Assembly (NCBI GenBank): GCA_017483605.1 | Contig: JAFUWG010000029.1 | Coordinates: forward strand, 1 to 64,000 | Length of the DNA: 64,000 nucleotides | Direction: 5' to 3' | Origin: Bacteroidaceae bacterium | Lineage (GTDB): Bacteria > Bacteroidota > Bacteroidia > Bacteroidales > Bacteroidaceae | Shown here: positions 45,312 to 55,375 of the stretch, in pieces | Position numbering within the stretch: position 1 is the stretch's first letter | Layout: every line of letters starts with the position of its first letter | Position numbers and translations under genes: made by a program | Notes under the pieces: model-generated | Told to the model about the DNA's origin: nothing | Databases searched by the model: none | Seen by the model: only the letters and a program-made list of their open reading frames with translations

Positions 45312-46199
45312 TTAGAAGAATTTTACTTCTTTTCCTTCAATTTCGGAAAGAAGTTTGTTTGCCAAAGAACTGGTTCCGAGGCGCAGCCATTGGTTGGTCA
45401 ACCATTTCTCACCAAGCACTTCCTTTACAATGGTATAATAAACCAGAGCATCTTGCACAGTCTTCATGCCACCTGCGGGTTTGAAACCTATCTGGATGCC
45501 AGTCTTTTCGTAATATTCCTTGATGGCTTGGCACATCACGAAGGCTGCTTCGGGTGTGGCGGCAGGTTCTAATTTACCAGTAGATGTTTTGATATAATCT
45601 GCTCCTGCATACATCGCTAAAAGACTGGCTTTCTTAATGTTAGATGCTGTTTTCAAACATCCTGTTTCAAGAATCGTCTTCAATTTTCTCTCGCCACAAA
45701 CCGCCTTGATTTCTGCGATTTCATCACACATTCCTTCATAATCCCCTGATAGGAACTTGCCAACAGGGATGACGATGTCAATCTCGGTGGCACCATCTTT
45801 CAAGGCGAGGGCTGTTTCTGCAATCTTCACTTCCACAAAAGACTGGCTGGAAGGGAAACAGGCTGAAACACAGGCAATTTCCACTTCTTCATTCTCCAAT
45901 GTGTCATGACAAATCCTGGCAAAATTAGGATACACGCATACGGTTGCAACATGTCCCAACTCTGGATATACATCGTCAAACTTATTGACTTTTTCTACAA
46001 AACGGAGTACGCTGTCTTCGCTATCCGTGGTCTTTAATGTGGTGAGTTCCACGCTGTTAAGGAGGAACTTCTTCACTTCTACTGTATCATTCTCCTGCAA
46101 ATGCTCTTTCAGAAGAATTTCTACTTGGCGAGCCACTTGCTCGTCATCCAACTCCAAGTGATACTCACTTAGAACTTTTTCATACTTGCTGTCTTCCAT
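45312..46199 (-). CDS. deoC: Deoxyribose-phosphate aldolase
   Basis: A 295-residue class I aldolase splitting 2-deoxyribose 5-phosphate into glyceraldehyde 3-phosphate and acetaldehyde. The Schiff-base Lys is in YIKTSTGK (about residue 203), the second Lys in IGFKPAGGMKT, and EIDIVIPVGKFLSGDY is conserved. It is longer than the ~220-residue bacterial form, with an N-terminal extension as in the E. coli-like/DERA 2 group. It lies 7 bp after dtd in the mnmG-apt-uvrC-dtd cluster. Confidence 0.95.
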   Translation of the reverse strand: MEDSKYEKVLSEYHLELDDEQVARQVEILLKEHLQENDTVEVKKFLLNSVELTTLKTTDSEDSVLRFVEKVNKFDDVYPELGHVATVCVYPNFARICHDTLENEEVEIACVSACFPSSQSFVEVKIAETALALKDGATEIDIVIPVGKFLSGDYEGMCDEIAEIKAVCGERKLKTILETGCLKTASNIKKASLLAMYAGADYIKTSTGKLEPAATPEAAFVMCQAIKEYYEKTGIQIGFKPAGGMKTVQDALVYYTIVKEVLGEKWLTNQWLRLGTSSLANKLLSEIEGKEVKFF

Positions 46200-46206
46200 T
46201 TTTCTT

Positions 46207-46659
46207 TTATTCTTTGTTTTTAGTGTCCATACAAATGGTTACGGGACCGTCGTTGAGCAGTTCCACTTTCATGTCTGCGCCAAATTCTCCCGTCTGTACT
46301 TTACCTGCCAGATTATCCGATAAAACCGAACAAAATCGTTCGTAAAGTGGTATTGTCACCTCATGGCTTCCTGCTCTCAGATAGGAGGGACGATTCCCTT
46401 TCTTATAACTTGCCCAAAGGGTAAATTGGCTGACCACTAAGACCTCGCCATCTACATCCATAATAGACTTATTCATCACGCCGTTCTCATCATCAAAGAC
46501 GCGTAAGCCACAAATTTTCTTTGCCAGCCATTGTATATCTTCCTCTGTATCAGCATTTTCACAACCAAGAAGCACCAAATAGCCGTGACCAATTGATGCT
46601 TTGACTTGCCCATCAATCGTGACGGATGCTCTTGAAACTCTTTGTATGACTGTTCTCAT
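46207..46659 (-). CDS. dtd: D-aminoacyl-tRNA deacylase
   Basis: A 150-residue homodimeric enzyme removing D-amino acids from mischarged tRNA. It starts MRTVIQRVSRASVTIDGQVK (the frame extends into uvrC), and the two family motifs are present: SQFTLWAS and the NxPVT-type NDGPVTICMD near the C-terminus that carry the cross-dimer Gly-cisPro function (here GP in DGPVT). It follows uvrC by 22 bp. Confidence 0.95.
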   Translation of the reverse strand: MRTVIQRVSRASVTIDGQVKASIGHGYLVLLGCENADTEEDIQWLAKKICGLRVFDDENGVMNKSIMDVDGEVLVVSQFTLWASYKKGNRPSYLRAGSHEVTIPLYERFCSVLSDNLAGKVQTGEFGADMKVELLNDGPVTICMDTKNKE

Positions 46660-46681
46660 AAAATATAAAGATGTATCAATT

Positions 46682-48499
46682 TTATTCATGAAAGGCTTCT
46701 TGCAACAACTGAGCCTTTGCTGTTCCGACAACAGATACAAGTTGTTCATAATCAGCCTTTTTTATTCTTTTAAGGCTCTTGAAATGCTTGAGTAGCAAGG
46801 TCTTGGTTGTAGCACCAATTCCTTTGATGTGATCAAGTTCCGATTCTGTAGTGTGTTTGGCTCGTTTCTGCTTGTGGAAAGTGATAGCAAAGCGGTGAAC
46901 CTCGTCTTGTATCTGCGTGAGCAGTTTGAAGAGTGGGCTGTCCATCTCGATGCCCACTACTTTTTGTGGAAAACCAAACAATAGTTCGTTCGTCCGGTGG
47001 TGGCTGTCCTTGGCAAGTCCTGCAATGGGAATTTCTAAGTGCAGTTGGTCTTCTATAACCTTCCGAACCACTTCCATTTGTCCCTTTCCACCGTCGGTAA
47101 TGATTAAGTCGGGTAGGGGAGTTTCTTCAGCAATTGCTCGGCTGTACTTTCGGTACACCACCTCGCTCATAGATGCATAATCATCAGGGCCAATGACCGT
47201 CTTGATATTATACTTTCTATAATCGTTTTTGGATTTCCTTCCACCGATGAATACGACACATCCCGCTACTGCATCTTGCCCCATAATATTAGAATTGTCA
47301 AAGCACTCTATACGCATGGGGAGTTTCTCCAGTTTTAGTTTGCGTTGTAGTTCTTTGAGAATGTTGATATTTCGTTGGTCAGGATTAAGTCGTTCTGCTT
47401 GTTTGAGTGCATCAATGCGGTATTGCCTTACATTTGCTTCGGAAAGAAAGAGAAGTTTTTTCTTGTCTCCGGCTTTTGGCACGATGAATTGGGCATCTTT
47501 TAGCGTGAAATCCAGTTCAAAAGGAATGACTATTTCCTTTGACTCGCTTCCATATTTTTCTCTCATACCAACAATCGCAAGCGAAAGAATTTCTTCGGGT
47601 GTCTCGTCCAGGCGTTTTCTATATTCATTGGTGAAGACTTGCGTAATGCATCCGTTCACGACATGCATGTAGTTGATATACGCTTTGTTTTCATCATCCT
47701 CAATGCTGAAAACATCGATGTTTTGGTTGGTACTGGTGATGACTCGGCTTTTACTGTCGAAGTCTTTTGCCAACAAATATTTCCTCTTTACCGCTTCCGC
47801 TTCCAGAAATCTTTCCTGTATTGCCAATTCTTGCATTTCTGTTTGCAACCGTTGACAAAGGTTTCGAGTATTGCCGCTCAAGATTTCTTTCACTTCTTCG
47901 ATTTGCTTTAAGTAATCTTCATGGGTTTGGCGTCCGACACAAGGGGCTTTGCATTTGCCAATATCAAAATAAAGGCAACTTTTGATTTTCCCTTGTTCTA
48001 TCTTTTCTTGGCTGATATACGTATGACAGAGACGGATTTGATAGAGTTTGTCAATCAGTTCCAACATGGCATTCAATGTTCCCGTGTGGCTGAAAGGACC
48101 GTAATAGGTTCCTGCCTTTTTATCGATGTTTCGGGTTTTGATGACACGAGGCAGATATTCATTGGTGATGCAAACGGAAGGGTAGGTCTTCCCGTCTTTC
48201 AACAGAATGTTGTAGAAAGGCTGATGCTCCTTAATGAGATTGTTCTCCTGAATCAGTGCATCTTCATCTGTCGGAACCACCACATATTTGATGTCTTGAA
48301 TCTTGCTGACAAGAATCTGTGTCTTTCGGTTCTTGGGAGAGTTGTTGAAATAGGAACTGACACGACGCTTCAAGTTCTTTGCCTTGCCCACATAAATTAC
48401 CCTGCCATCTTTATCGAGATATTGATAGCATCCAGGTTCTTCACTAAGGCTATTGACAATCACCTTCAAACGTTGTAGCCGTTCTTCGTCCTTTGTCAT
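46682..48499 (-). CDS. uvrC: UvrABC excinuclease subunit C
   Basis: A 605-residue nuclease making both incisions in nucleotide excision repair. The GIY-YIG domain is at about 18-95 (GCYQYLDKDGRVIYVGKAKN), the UVR motif is near 200-235, the RNase H-like domain follows with ECFDNSNIMG and LIITDGGKGQ, and the C-terminal HhH region is LDHIKGIGATTKTLLLKHF. Full length. A parS-type site lies 33 bp upstream of its start. Confidence 0.97.
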   Translation of the reverse strand: MTKDEERLQRLKVIVNSLSEEPGCYQYLDKDGRVIYVGKAKNLKRRVSSYFNNSPKNRKTQILVSKIQDIKYVVVPTDEDALIQENNLIKEHQPFYNILLKDGKTYPSVCITNEYLPRVIKTRNIDKKAGTYYGPFSHTGTLNAMLELIDKLYQIRLCHTYISQEKIEQGKIKSCLYFDIGKCKAPCVGRQTHEDYLKQIEEVKEILSGNTRNLCQRLQTEMQELAIQERFLEAEAVKRKYLLAKDFDSKSRVITSTNQNIDVFSIEDDENKAYINYMHVVNGCITQVFTNEYRKRLDETPEEILSLAIVGMREKYGSESKEIVIPFELDFTLKDAQFIVPKAGDKKKLLFLSEANVRQYRIDALKQAERLNPDQRNINILKELQRKLKLEKLPMRIECFDNSNIMGQDAVAGCVVFIGGRKSKNDYRKYNIKTVIGPDDYASMSEVVYRKYSRAIAEETPLPDLIITDGGKGQMEVVRKVIEDQLHLEIPIAGLAKDSHHRTNELLFGFPQKVVGIEMDSPLFKLLTQIQDEVHRFAITFHKQKRAKHTTESELDHIKGIGATTKTLLLKHFKSLKRIKKADYEQLVSVVGTAKAQLLQEAFHE

Positions 48500-48531
48500 C
48501 TTTGTTGAAGCGTTACTTTAACCGCATAAAG

Positions 48532-48547
48532 TGTTCCACGTGAAACA
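48532..48547. other. parS-type ParB binding site 1
   Basis: TGTTCCACGTGAAACA, an exact match to the ParB (Spo0J) consensus TGTTNCACGTGAAACA. It lies between uvrC and apt. A second exact match, in inverted orientation, is 681 bp away at 49213-49228. Confidence 0.85.
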
Positions 48548-48603
48548 TTCTCTTTCTAACTTGCCAATTATCAGCAAGTAGTGTGAAAATGCTGAATGGC
48601 TTG

Positions 48604-49134
48604 TTAAACACGAATGAGGGTTGTTACTTCGATCCCATCACCGATTGCCTCACGACCTTTCAGTCCTTCATCGCGAATCTCGATGACAAAGTTCATATAG
48701 CATTTCTTGGGGTTGAACTTCTTGACGAGATTCCATGCTGCTTTGATGGTTCCTCCTGTTGCCAGCAGATCGTCGTGTAGGAGTATCACATCATTTTCTT
48801 CAATAGCATCAACATGAATCTCGATGGTGTCAGTGCCATATTCCTTCGCGTAAGACTCTTGAAGTGTCTTGTAAGGCAATTTGCCTGGCTTGCGAGCCAT
48901 CACGAATCCAGCATTCAGACGACGTGCCAAGATGGCCCCCATCACATAGCCACGGGTTTCGAGCCCAACAACTTTTGTAATACCCTTGTCTTTGTAAAGT
49001 TCATAGAGTTCTTCTTCCATGATTTCAAGTGCCTTGGCGTCCTTGAAAAGCGTGGTTACATCGCGGAAGTTGACACCTGGCTGTGGAAAGTCAGGGATGC
49101 TACGAAGATGGTCTAATAGATACTGATTGTTCAT
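48604..49134 (-). CDS. apt: Adenine phosphoribosyltransferase
   Basis: A 176-residue salvage enzyme joining adenine to PRPP to give AMP. The PRPP-binding loop is VILLHDDLLATGGTIKAA (about residue 115-130), preceded by the substrate-side motifs GLETRGYVMG and RKPGKLPYKT. Length and start (MNNQYLLDHLRSIPDFPQPG) are typical. It sits alone between two parS-type sites. Confidence 0.96.
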   Translation of the reverse strand: MNNQYLLDHLRSIPDFPQPGVNFRDVTTLFKDAKALEIMEEELYELYKDKGITKVVGLETRGYVMGAILARRLNAGFVMARKPGKLPYKTLQESYAKEYGTDTIEIHVDAIEENDVILLHDDLLATGGTIKAAWNLVKKFNPKKCYMNFVIEIRDEGLKGREAIGDGIEVTTLIRV

Positions 49135-49212
49135 TGTCTTTTGATAATTGTTATATTGTTTATTGAGTTTTCGCTTTGTAAGTGATTGATTTTACTCTTT
49201 ATACGTCCAACT

Positions 49213-49228
49213 TGTTTCACGTGGAACA
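49213..49228. other. parS-type ParB binding site 2
   Basis: TGTTTCACGTGGAACA, the reverse complement of site 1 and an exact match to the parS consensus. It lies 13 bp after the mnmG stop and upstream of apt. Confidence 0.85.
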
Positions 49229-49240
49229 TCGAGCGTTGCT

Positions 49241-51148
49241 TTAACGTCCCATCAGAACAAGCATGATGTTGATGTCGGAGGGTGAGACACCCGGAATGCG
49301 AGAAGCCTGTGCTAAAGTGACGGGCTGTATTGCTTGGAGTTTCTGCCGAGCCTCGATGGAGATTTGGGTCATGTTGGGATAATCAAACTTCCCCTCGATT
49401 TTGATATTCTCCAAACGAACCATCTTCTCTGCCATCTGTTGCTCACGGTAGATGTATCCTTTATACTTTATCTGTATCTCTGCTGCCTCAATGATTTCTT
49501 CCTTTCGAGGCTCGTCGGCAAGGATGCGGTCGAGGGCTTTGCGAAGCGGCTCGATGTGAGGGGCGATGTTGGCGATGTTGATTTGTGGTCGTCCCAACAG
49601 TTCCTCCAATTTGCAACCTTGACGCAGTGGGGTAGTGCCGAGGGCTTCGAGGGCGGGATTGATAAGTGTTGGCTTCAATGAAAAGTTGGAAATAAACTCG
49701 ATGATAGCATCTCGTTTTTCTTTTTTCGACAACATGAGTTGATAGCGTTCCTCTGATGCAAGCCCCAGGTGATATGACTTTTCCGTGAGACGCATGTCGG
49801 CATCATCTTGACGGAGCAGGATGCGATACTCGGCACGAGAAGTGAACATACGGTAAGGCTCATCCACGCCTTTGGTGACAAGGTCGTCGATAAGCACACC
49901 AATATAGGCCTCGTTACGTTGGAGGGTGAAAGGCTCTCCGTTGTTGAGGGAGGTGACGCTGCAGTTGATGGCAGCATTGATGCCGGCGATGATACCTTGA
50001 CCAGCGGCCTCCTCATAGCCAGTCGTTCCATTCACCTGACCCGCAAAGAAGAGGTTTTTGACCACCTTCGATTCGAGCGAGTGGGTGAGTTGTGTCGGGT
50101 CGAAAAAGTCATATTCGATGGCATAGCCAGGACGGTAGATGTCCAGATGGCGGAATGCTGGAATCTGGTGGAGCGCGTTCAACTGTATATCGAGCGGAAG
50201 AGACGAAGAGAAACCGTTCAGGTACATCTCGTTCGTGCTCTCTCCTTCTGGCTCGAGAAACAGCATGTGCTCGTCTCTGTCAGGGAACGTATGCAGTTTC
50301 GTCTCAATGCTGGGACAGTAGCGAGGACCGATACTTTGGATTTGTCCATTGTAAAGCGGCGAGTCTGCCAATCCCGAACGGAGCACATCGTGAACAGCCG
50401 TATTGGTATAACATATCCAACAGGGCAAATTGTTACGTGACGACACTGCCTGATGCTCCGTTGGCATATAAGAGAACTGGTGAAAATCGTGGTCACCGTC
50501 TTGTTTCTCCATCAACGAGAAATCCACGCTACGTTTGTCAATACGCACAGGCGTACCCGTCTTCATCCGACCAGCACGAATGCCATGCTTCGTGATAGAT
50601 TCTGTCAGTTCAAGCGATGCCGCTTCGGCACATCGTCCACCAGGAATCTTCACCCTGCCGATGTGCATGAGGCCATTCAGGAATGTGCCCGCGGTGATAA
50701 TGACGCACTTGGCACGAAACTCGGCTCCATAGTAGGTCTTTACACCTTGAACTTCTTGATTTTCAACAAGTAATTCCCTTACTTGGTCTTGCCAGATGTG
50801 CAGATTGGGCGTGTTTTCCAAGATTTCACGCCATGCCCAAATGAACTTGTTGCGGTCGCACTGAGCACGAGGGCTCCATACGGCAGGACCTTTCGATAGG
50901 TTTAACATCCTGAATTGCAGGCTACAACGGTCTGTCACAATACCTGTCATGCCTCCCAAGGCATCAATCTCACGAACAATCTGCCCTTTGGCGATACCAC
51001 CAATGGCAGGATTGCACGACATCTGTGCAATCTTGTTCATGTCCATCGTGATGAGACACGTTTGGGCACCCAATCGGGCAGCAGCGGCAGCCGCTTCACA
51101 TCCTGCGTGACCGGCTCCCACCACCACTACATCATAGTTGAAAATCAT
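49241..51148 (-). CDS. mnmG: tRNA uridine-5-carboxymethylaminomethyl modification enzyme MnmG
   Basis: A 635-residue FAD enzyme that with MnmE modifies U34 of several tRNAs. The start is MIFNYDVVVVGAGHAGCEAA (dinucleotide-binding GxGxxG at about 12-17; the frame extends upstream without homology). Other conserved parts are CNPAIGGIAKGQIVREIDAL, PAVWSPRAQCDR, GTFLNGLMHIG and the C-terminal helical MnmE/tRNA-binding region, ending GVSPSDINIMLVLMGR. A TATCTTTG box is at 51171-51178. In many bacteria mnmG (gidA) is origin-proximal, which agrees with the parS sites here. Confidence 0.97.
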   Translation of the reverse strand: MIFNYDVVVVGAGHAGCEAAAAAARLGAQTCLITMDMNKIAQMSCNPAIGGIAKGQIVREIDALGGMTGIVTDRCSLQFRMLNLSKGPAVWSPRAQCDRNKFIWAWREILENTPNLHIWQDQVRELLVENQEVQGVKTYYGAEFRAKCVIITAGTFLNGLMHIGRVKIPGGRCAEAASLELTESITKHGIRAGRMKTGTPVRIDKRSVDFSLMEKQDGDHDFHQFSYMPTEHQAVSSRNNLPCWICYTNTAVHDVLRSGLADSPLYNGQIQSIGPRYCPSIETKLHTFPDRDEHMLFLEPEGESTNEMYLNGFSSSLPLDIQLNALHQIPAFRHLDIYRPGYAIEYDFFDPTQLTHSLESKVVKNLFFAGQVNGTTGYEEAAGQGIIAGINAAINCSVTSLNNGEPFTLQRNEAYIGVLIDDLVTKGVDEPYRMFTSRAEYRILLRQDDADMRLTEKSYHLGLASEERYQLMLSKKEKRDAIIEFISNFSLKPTLINPALEALGTTPLRQGCKLEELLGRPQINIANIAPHIEPLRKALDRILADEPRKEEIIEAAEIQIKYKGYIYREQQMAEKMVRLENIKIEGKFDYPNMTQISIEARQKLQAIQPVTLAQASRIPGVSPSDINIMLVLMGR

Positions 51149-51228
51149 CTTCTTCTGCCAGAAATTTTTGCAAAGATAATAGAAAAGCAACAAAAACCGA
51201 AGCCAAAGAGACACAAAAAGCACAAAAG

Positions 51229-51261
51229 TTTGTTAAGATTGCAAAATAATTCATAAATTTG
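51229..51261 (+). promoter_or_regulatory. Promoter of the 1319-residue surface protein gene
   Basis: TTTG at 51229-51232, a 21-bp spacer and TAAATTTG at 51254-51261. The leader would be about 105 nt. Confidence 0.75.
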
Positions 51262-51374
51262 CAAGCGTTGACCTAAAAAGGAAAGCCTTGCCAACCTTTA
51301 ACGATAGCAGAGTTTTGATGACAACTTTATACTAATTTTATATATACTAACTTAATCTATAAACTTTATTCACA

Positions 51375-54300
51375 ATGAACAAATTTGTATTCTTCATTGC
51401 ATCTCTGTTCGTAAGTGTAACATCCTTTGCTCAATGGACAAAGCCGGCAGATCCTGCTGTAACTCCGCTTGCCGTGGGTGAAGAATTGTACCTTTACAAC
51501 AAAGATGCTGGTGCCTTTTTTGTAGGTGCCAATGACTGGGGCACACGAGCCAGTGTTAGCGAAACATCAGGTCACAAAGTGATTCTGGTTCAGTCTGAAG
51601 AGGATGCCAATGCATACCTCATCACCAACGCCGCCGAGACAGCCACAGAGTTCCTACCGCTCTACATCAAATCGGATGGCATTTGGGTGGATGAAAGTGG
51701 GAACAACACAGGTGATGACCTTTTCACGTTTGTTGCTCAAGGTGGAAATACCTACAAAATAGGGTTCTCCACTTTGAACAAAGACTTCAATCCCACACAG
51801 TATCCAGATGCTTATCTGGGACTCATTCCCTCGAAGAATGATACACGTATCTATATGTGTGACCCCGAAAATTCTGATGGGTACGCTATGGCGGACTGTC
51901 AACTTACTTGGTACTTCGTCTCTGCTTCAAACTATGTTGCTCGTATCGCGGCTATTGCACAATATAATGCTGCTGTAGCACTTGGCGAATCGATAGCCGA
52001 AGCAGAAAAAGTGAGCGGTGTGGATGCCGCTACGCTGAAAGCGGCAAAAGATGCCTACGCCAACACTTCCAGCAAGCCCGAAGACATGGAGGCACAGAAG
52101 AAAGCCCTTGATGCTGCCATCTTCAATGCCAAGTTGAACATCGCCACGGTTGAAAATCCTGTGGAAGTGCTTGCACCTCTTGGCATCGCTACAGACTTTA
52201 ACGACAGCGATTTCACGGGCTGGACATCCACAACGGGTGCTTCCAACAAGCAGGCTTCCAACGGCAACAACGCCAAGGATTACAATGTGACAGGCAACCA
52301 CTACGAGAACTGGAACTGGGATGCCTTCTCCATCGGTAAGGTTTCAGCAACCGCTACAGGTCTGCCAGCAGGTTATTATTGTCTGACTGCCTTGGCTTTT
52401 GCTAACGTGACAGGTGGAACTTACCTGTATGCTGGCGACATTCAGAAGATAATCACTGCTACTCAAATTGACATTGAGCAACCGATGGAAATCAATGCTG
52501 TTGTAAATGATGGCAAGTTGGAGTTCGGTATTGATGTACAAACAAAAGGTCCCAACTGGATCGGTTTGGACAATGTTTATCTGTATTATTGGGGGTTTTC
52601 TGACGCTGTCTTTAGGCATGTGGTGGCTAAGATTATTGATGCAGAGCCCGACTATGAGAAATTGTTGGCTGATGGTGAAGTTTATTGCCAAAGTTCTGTT
52701 TATAAGACCTATTTGGCAGCAAGAGGCGTTTTGTTCGAAGAGAATATAGTTAATGTTGATGAAGGAAAGAAAAAAATCACAACATTCAACGCCGCTTCTA
52801 AAGCCCTCACAGAAAGCATTGCTGCCTACAAAGTATTCCTTGACAAGTACAACGAGGCTGACGCATGGCTCAACTCCACGACCAGCGAAAGCGACGAGGT
52901 GAACCTTCTTGCCGACTACTTGATGACCGACAGCGAAGCCGCAGGCGACTTCAACAAGAACGGTGGTGCTCTTTATGTCCTGACAGAAGGACTGCTCGAC
53001 AACACCCAGATTGTTGCCGAAGCCGATTACCTCGACAAGATTCTGAAGGATGCCATGGCAAATGCCATGTCTGATGGTGACGATTGCACCGGTCTGCTCA
53101 AGAATCCTAAGTTTGCCGAGGCAGGCGGATGGCTGGGCGTGACGAACACCAGCATCACTTGGCCAGCCGGCAACACCGATGTTTATCCTGTGATGCAGGC
53201 ACACAACGTGGCTTGTAACGTTTACCAAGAGTTGACAGGCTTGCAGAATGGTCTTTATGAGTTCAACCTTCAGGCAGCCTTCCGTCCTGGCGATGCTTAC
53301 ACCGACGAGTACGAAGCCATCGCAACGGCTTACGCTTACATCAACTCTTTCGAAACCAAGATTCCGTCGGGCAACATCCCAGACGACGTGACCCTGAACG
53401 AACCAGAAGAGGCATCCACCGCATTTGCCGATGCCAAGTTCCCTGTCACAGTGTATGGTTTGGTTACCGACGGCACCATGAAACTGGGTGTGACCAACAA
53501 GGTGCGTACCATCGAGAACTGCCGCCTCTGGGCAGGTGGTGCCACACTCATTTTCCGTGGCAAGAACGCCGACGTGCTGACTCAGGTCATCGCACAGACA
53601 TTGCCCAACGCTCAGGCACTCCTCAGCAACTATGCAGGTCAGCCCGAGTTGGACGACCTCTCCGATGCCATTGCCGACGCTCAGGGTTCAGACGACGCTT
53701 ACGAGGCTTTGGTTGAGTTGAAGAAAGCCATGGAGGCTGTCGAAGAAGGCACAACCCTCTATACGAACTTTGCCGTTGCCCTCAAGACGCTCTCCGATGC
53801 CATCGCTGGCAACACCACAGCCACTCAGGCAACCGTCAACAACGCCAAGGCTGTTCTTGACAAAGCACAGCAGGCTTACGATGCCAAGTCTTACAACAAC
53901 GCCGAGGTGGAACAGACCATCTCCGACCTCAACGCAGCCTCTGTGGCTGTGAAGATGGGTGGCGGCACGGCTACCGAAGAGAATCCCGAGGATTACACTT
54001 CTGTCATTGTCAACAACGACTTTGACCCTGCTCGTGGCGACAAGAACACTTCCACCATCGAAGGCTGGACCACAACAACACTCAACGGCTACAAGGAGCA
54101 CACCGCTTCCTACAACAAGAACACCTTCGCTCTCAGCCAGGCACTCTCAGGTCTGCCAAAGGGCAAGTACAAGGTGACCGTTCACGCTTTCTACCGTGCC
54201 GGTAGTTACGACGAAGAGGCAGCCAACATCAACAACGGTGTTGACACTCACCTCGCCAAGTTCTATGCCAAGACTTCGGTTGACACCTTCGAGAAGGCCG

Positions 54301-55334
54301 TGATGAACCTCTCCGAAGGCGGCTTGAAGGGCGGCGAAACCGTTCCTGATGGAGCCAAGACAACCACCATCAACGGCATCGTTGTTCCCGACGGAACCAG
54401 TGCATCCGTTGCCTTCTACAACGCAGGTTACTATCTCAACGAACTCGACTTCACCGTGGGCGAGGACGGAGCAGCCACCATCGGTATGCACCTCGACCAG
54501 ACCATCGGTTCTAACGACTACGTCGTGATTGGCGAGTGGAAACTCTGGTACATGGGCGACCCAGACGCAGGTGCTACCGAAGAGGATGTCACCAGCCTGA
54601 TTGTCAACAACAACTTCGACCCCGCTCGTGGCGATAAGAACACTTCCACCATCGAAGGCTGGACCACCACAACCCTCAACGGCTACAAGCAGAACACCGC
54701 TTCTTACAACAAGAACACCTTTGCCCTCAGCCAGACACTTTCAGGTCTGCCAGAAGGTACTTACAAGGTGACCGTTCATGCCTTCTACCGTGCCGGTAGT
54801 TACGAAGAGGAAGAAGCCAACATCAACAGCGGTGTTGACACCCATCGCACCATCCTCTACGCAGCCACTTCCGACGAGACCTACTCCAAGCCCGTGATGA
54901 ACCTCTCCGAAGGCGGTGTAAGGTCGGCAGACGAAGTGCCAGAAGGAGTCAATACCAGAACCATCAACGGCATCATCGTTCCTGACGGAACCACTCCTTC
55001 CGTTGCTTTCTACAACGCAGGCTACTACCTCAACGAACTGCCATTCTACGTGGGCAACGACGGCACCGTCACCATCGGTATGCACCTCGACGAGACCATC
55101 GGTTCTAACGACTACGTGGTGGTAGGCGAGTGGAGACTCTACTACTATGGCTCGGGCAAGAACGCCGACATCCTCGGTAGCGACCCAGATGCCATCCGTC
55201 AGATGGACGCACTGGCAGGCGAAACACCTGTTGCCATCTATTCTGTTTCCGGTGCTCGCCTTGCTGCTCCACAGAAGGGCATCAACATCGTGAAGTATCA
55301 GAACGGACAAACCAGAAAGATTCTGGTGAAGTAA
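51375..55334 (+). CDS. Large T9SS surface protein with tandem binding modules
   Basis: A 1319-residue protein with a signal peptide (MNKFVFFIASLFVSVTSFAQ). From the N-terminus: a beta-rich domain (about 25-185), Ala-rich helical stretches of FIVAR-like character (about 190-260 and 770-865), galactose-binding-like beta-sandwich modules (about 270-400 and 570-745), and two nearly identical ~185-residue modules at about 875-1065 and 1074-1258, each starting VNN(D/N)FDPARGDKNTSTIEGW. The end (VAIYSVSGARLAAPQKGINI, then ILVK) is a type A T9SS sorting signal. It probably binds glycans or host ligands; no catalytic domain is recognised. It is monocistronic with its own promoter and terminator. Confidence 0.85.
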   Translation: MNKFVFFIASLFVSVTSFAQWTKPADPAVTPLAVGEELYLYNKDAGAFFVGANDWGTRASVSETSGHKVILVQSEEDANAYLITNAAETATEFLPLYIKSDGIWVDESGNNTGDDLFTFVAQGGNTYKIGFSTLNKDFNPTQYPDAYLGLIPSKNDTRIYMCDPENSDGYAMADCQLTWYFVSASNYVARIAAIAQYNAAVALGESIAEAEKVSGVDAATLKAAKDAYANTSSKPEDMEAQKKALDAAIFNAKLNIATVENPVEVLAPLGIATDFNDSDFTGWTSTTGASNKQASNGNNAKDYNVTGNHYENWNWDAFSIGKVSATATGLPAGYYCLTALAFANVTGGTYLYAGDIQKIITATQIDIEQPMEINAVVNDGKLEFGIDVQTKGPNWIGLDNVYLYYWGFSDAVFRHVVAKIIDAEPDYEKLLADGEVYCQSSVYKTYLAARGVLFEENIVNVDEGKKKITTFNAASKALTESIAAYKVFLDKYNEADAWLNSTTSESDEVNLLADYLMTDSEAAGDFNKNGGALYVLTEGLLDNTQIVAEADYLDKILKDAMANAMSDGDDCTGLLKNPKFAEAGGWLGVTNTSITWPAGNTDVYPVMQAHNVACNVYQELTGLQNGLYEFNLQAAFRPGDAYTDEYEAIATAYAYINSFETKIPSGNIPDDVTLNEPEEASTAFADAKFPVTVYGLVTDGTMKLGVTNKVRTIENCRLWAGGATLIFRGKNADVLTQVIAQTLPNAQALLSNYAGQPELDDLSDAIADAQGSDDAYEALVELKKAMEAVEEGTTLYTNFAVALKTLSDAIAGNTTATQATVNNAKAVLDKAQQAYDAKSYNNAEVEQTISDLNAASVAVKMGGGTATEENPEDYTSVIVNNDFDPARGDKNTSTIEGWTTTTLNGYKEHTASYNKNTFALSQALSGLPKGKYKVTVHAFYRAGSYDEEAANINNGVDTHLAKFYAKTSVDTFEKAVMNLSEGGLKGGETVPDGAKTTTINGIVVPDGTSASVAFYNAGYYLNELDFTVGEDGAATIGMHLDQTIGSNDYVVIGEWKLWYMGDPDAGATEEDVTSLIVNNNFDPARGDKNTSTIEGWTTTTLNGYKQNTASYNKNTFALSQTLSGLPEGTYKVTVHAFYRAGSYEEEEANINSGVDTHRTILYAATSDETYSKPVMNLSEGGVRSADEVPEGVNTRTINGIIVPDGTTPSVAFYNAGYYLNELPFYVGNDGTVTIGMHLDETIGSNDYVVVGEWRLYYYGSGKNADILGSDPDAIRQMDALAGETPVAIYSVSGARLAAPQKGINIVKYQNGQTRKILVK
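53997..55150 (+). repeat. Two ~0.55-kb tandem coding repeats
   Basis: Segments 53997-54563 and 54588-55150 encode the duplicated C-terminal modules and share long identical stretches (for example gacaagaacacttccaccat and tcggttctaacgactacgt). This makes the locus prone to unequal recombination, so module number may vary between strains. Confidence 0.85.
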
Positions 55335-55375
55335 AAAACCGCGTGAGGTGAAACTCTGACACCTCGCCGTCCCAA

